64,000 nt of DNA from Ureibacillus aquaedulcis (GTDB lineage Bacteria > Bacillota > Bacilli > Bacillales_A > Planococcaceae). The notes below the pieces were generated by a model that saw nothing but the letters and a program-made list of their open reading frames with translations, ran no database searches and was not told the origin of the DNA. Both the position numbers and the translations under genes were made by a program. The DNA is taken from the NCBI RefSeq assembly GCF_030418165.1, contig NZ_JAUHTQ010000005.1:1-64000 (forward strand), in the 5' to 3' direction. Below, piece by piece: positions 62,449-64,000 of this stretch (positions are counted from its first letter, which is position 1; every line of letters starts with the position of its first letter).

Positions 62449-63423
62449 TTATGAGTTTACTTTTAGCGCTTTAAACTCTTCAATTAGCATAGGAACTACT
62501 TCGAATAGGTCCCCAACAATCCCATAGTCCGCTACCTTGAAGATGTTGGCTTCTGGATCTTTATTAATGGCAACAATTACTTTCGAATTGGACATTCCTG
62601 CTAAATGCTGGATTGCTCCGGAAATTCCCGCCGCAATATAAAGGTCGGGAGTAACAACTTTACCAGTTTGACCGATTTGCAGTGAATAATCACAATAGTC
62701 AGCGTCGCATGCACCACGCGATGCACCTACTGCCCCGCCAAGCAGGTTGGCAAGTTCTTTTAAGGGTTCGAAACCTTCTGCTGATTTTACGCCACGTCCC
62801 CCGGCCACTACAATTTTCGCTTCCGATAAATCTACACCCGTAGATGCTTTACGAACAACGTCTTTAATGATTGTACGTAAATTTTGAACGTCTACGGAGA
62901 TTGATGCTACGTCACCAGTAAGACTTGCATTTTTCTCTAAAGGTTTAATATTGTTGGGACGAATTGTCGCAAATACAATGCCTTCTTTAATTTTTACTTT
63001 TTCAAATGCTTTGCCAGAGTAGATTGGGCGAATGAAAACTGCATCCTCTCCGGCCCCTTCAATTTCAGTAACATCCGAAATTAGACCGGAATTCAGTCTT
63101 GAAGCTAATTTAGGAGACAAATCTTTTCCTAAAGATGTATGGCCAAGTATTATGCCTTCCGGTTTTTCTTGCTCGCAGACTGCCAAGAATGCTTGGCTAT
63201 AGCCATCTGATGTATATGATTTTAAATGGGGATGCTCGACTGTTACTACTCGATCCGCACCATAAGCAATTAACTCGCCTGCAAGATTTGCAACACTATC
63301 TCCAAGCAATACTCCTACAACTTCACCATCAGCAATTTGCTTTGCTGCAGCGATTGCTTCAAATGAAACATTACGTAAAGCACCCTCACGTACTTCGCCT
63401 AATACTAATACTTTGTTTGCCAT
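62449..63423 (-). CDS. etfA: Electron transfer flavoprotein alpha subunit
   Basis: A 324-residue ETF-alpha. The C-terminal FAD-binding motif is present: GRGVKSAEGF, VGASRGACDADYCDY, QIGQTGKVVTPDLYIAAGISGAIQH and DPEANIFKVADYGIVGD. With ETF-beta it carries electrons from acyl-CoA dehydrogenases to the respiratory chain. GGAGGG precedes the ATG. It lies 31 bp downstream of etfB. Confidence 0.96.
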   Translation of the reverse strand: MANKVLVLGEVREGALRNVSFEAIAAAKQIADGEVVGVLLGDSVANLAGELIAYGADRVVTVEHPHLKSYTSDGYSQAFLAVCEQEKPEGIILGHTSLGKDLSPKLASRLNSGLISDVTEIEGAGEDAVFIRPIYSGKAFEKVKIKEGIVFATIRPNNIKPLEKNASLTGDVASISVDVQNLRTIIKDVVRKASTGVDLSEAKIVVAGGRGVKSAEGFEPLKELANLLGGAVGASRGACDADYCDYSLQIGQTGKVVTPDLYIAAGISGAIQHLAGMSNSKVIVAINKDPEANIFKVADYGIVGDLFEVVPMLIEEFKALKVNS

Positions 63424-63454
63424 TTGAAATCCCTCCGTTACCGTCTTTGTTTAT

Positions 63455-64000
63455 TTAGACTACTTTTGCCTCTGAATGAAGTAAGTTCACAAGTTCCTTC
63501 ACTTGTTGTGAAAGTTCTCCTTCTAATACACGACCAGCTGCTTTTTGAGGTGGTAGATAAATATCCACAATTTCTATTTTTACTTCTACATCATCCTCAT
63601 CGATATCTAAATCATCTAGCTCAAGCTCTGCAAGCGGTTTCTTTTTCGCTTTCATAATCCCTGGCAGCGATGGGTAACGTGGTTCATTCAACCCTTGCTG
63701 AGCTGTTACTAACAACGGTAAAGAAGTTTCGATAATCTCAGAATCCCCTTCAATATCACGAACAATCTTTACATTTGTACCATCGATTTCCAAGTCTGTA
63801 ATTGTTGTTACGTAGTTGATGCCCAGTAAATCTGCAACTCGCGGTCCAACTTGGCCAGTACCGCCATCGATCGCTACATTACCAGCTAAAATTAAGTCAA
63901 CTTCTTTATCTTTTAAATATTCTGCTAGAATATAAGCGGCAGAATATTGATCTAATTCATCCAAATCATCTTCCGTATTGATAAGAACTGCTTCATCTGC
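63455..64000 (-). CDS. etfB: Electron transfer flavoprotein beta subunit (partial, 5' end outside window)
   Basis: The 3' part of the gene, about 181 residues, up to the right edge of the window. Seen: DLILAGNVAIDGGTGQVGPRVADLLGI (AMP-binding region), the ETF signature region EIIETSLPLLVTAQQGLNEPRYPSLPGIMKAKKKPL, and a C-terminus ending LLHSEAKVV. The upstream residues (ADEAVLINTEDDLDELDQYS) show that translation continues beyond the window. Pairs with etfA. Confidence 0.95.
   Translation of the reverse strand, partial: ADEAVLINTEDDLDELDQYSAAYILAEYLKDKEVDLILAGNVAIDGGTGQVGPRVADLLGINYVTTITDLEIDGTNVKIVRDIEGDSEIIETSLPLLVTAQQGLNEPRYPSLPGIMKAKKKPLAELELDDLDIDEDDVEVKIEIVDIYLPPQKAAGRVLEGELSQQVKELVNLLHSEAKVV

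Overview
The window is a chromosomal segment of a low-GC, endospore-forming member of the Bacillales, probably Planococcaceae-like (Lysinibacillus/Solibacillus/Ureibacillus neighbourhood). The genus is inferred. The spore-forming Bacillales placement rests on gerE and on the conserved order etfB-etfA-trxA-uvrC-lysC-yslB-sdhCAB-ysmA-gerE-ysmB-racE-rph-rdgB-ysnB, which is close to that of Bacillus subtilis. One gene of that order, gerM between racE and rph, is absent.

Layout. 1-30.6 kb is ordinary accessory and housekeeping chromosome: a phosphodiester glycosidase, BrnQ and NupC transporters, a PhoD-like phosphatase, single-gene enzymes (methyltransferases, Nudix, GNAT, VOC, beta-lactamase-like hydrolase), an M48 protease fused to ankyrin repeats, a CcdA/ResA-type thiol-redox operon, dihydroxyacetone kinase, a divergent MocR/flavin-protein pair, a TetR-led polar amino-acid ABC operon and an Ltp-repeat membrane protein. 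31.1-49.05 kb is an AT-rich integrated island of about 17.9 kb. 49.1-64 kb is the conserved core block, all on the minus strand except yslB. It includes a lysine-riboswitch-controlled aspartokinase-like gene and ends inside etfB.

The island is bounded by two identical 77-bp direct repeats, each containing a complete tRNA-Arg(TCT). A tyrosine integrase lies beside the right copy. From right to left the island holds a ribbon-helix-helix protein, a small HNH protein, a helicase-like ATPase, a GC-richer multi-hairpin element, a nuclease-like protein with several helix-turn-helix segments, a small coiled-coil protein, a TTG-started HNH nuclease with a PUA/Nmad-like N-terminus, a DUF6236-like protein, a serine recombinase with its own zinc ribbon, an 867-residue protein with twelve zinc-ribbon repeats around a nuclease-like core, a DUF4062 (TIR-like) protein, and a reverse transcriptase with YCDD active site preceded by a structured leader. 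No capsid, tail or lysis genes were seen. I read it as an integrative element carrying anti-phage functions. The reverse transcriptase plus leader resembles the DRT2 (UG2) defence class.

The strongest leads are the DRT2-like RT and its leader RNA, the twelve-module zinc-ribbon nuclease, the putative modification-dependent HNH nuclease, and the aspartokinase-like gene. That last gene has lost several catalytic motifs but keeps its lysine riboswitch and the internal start and Shine-Dalgarno for the regulatory (beta) product. All family assignments come from reading motifs by eye; no database search was run.
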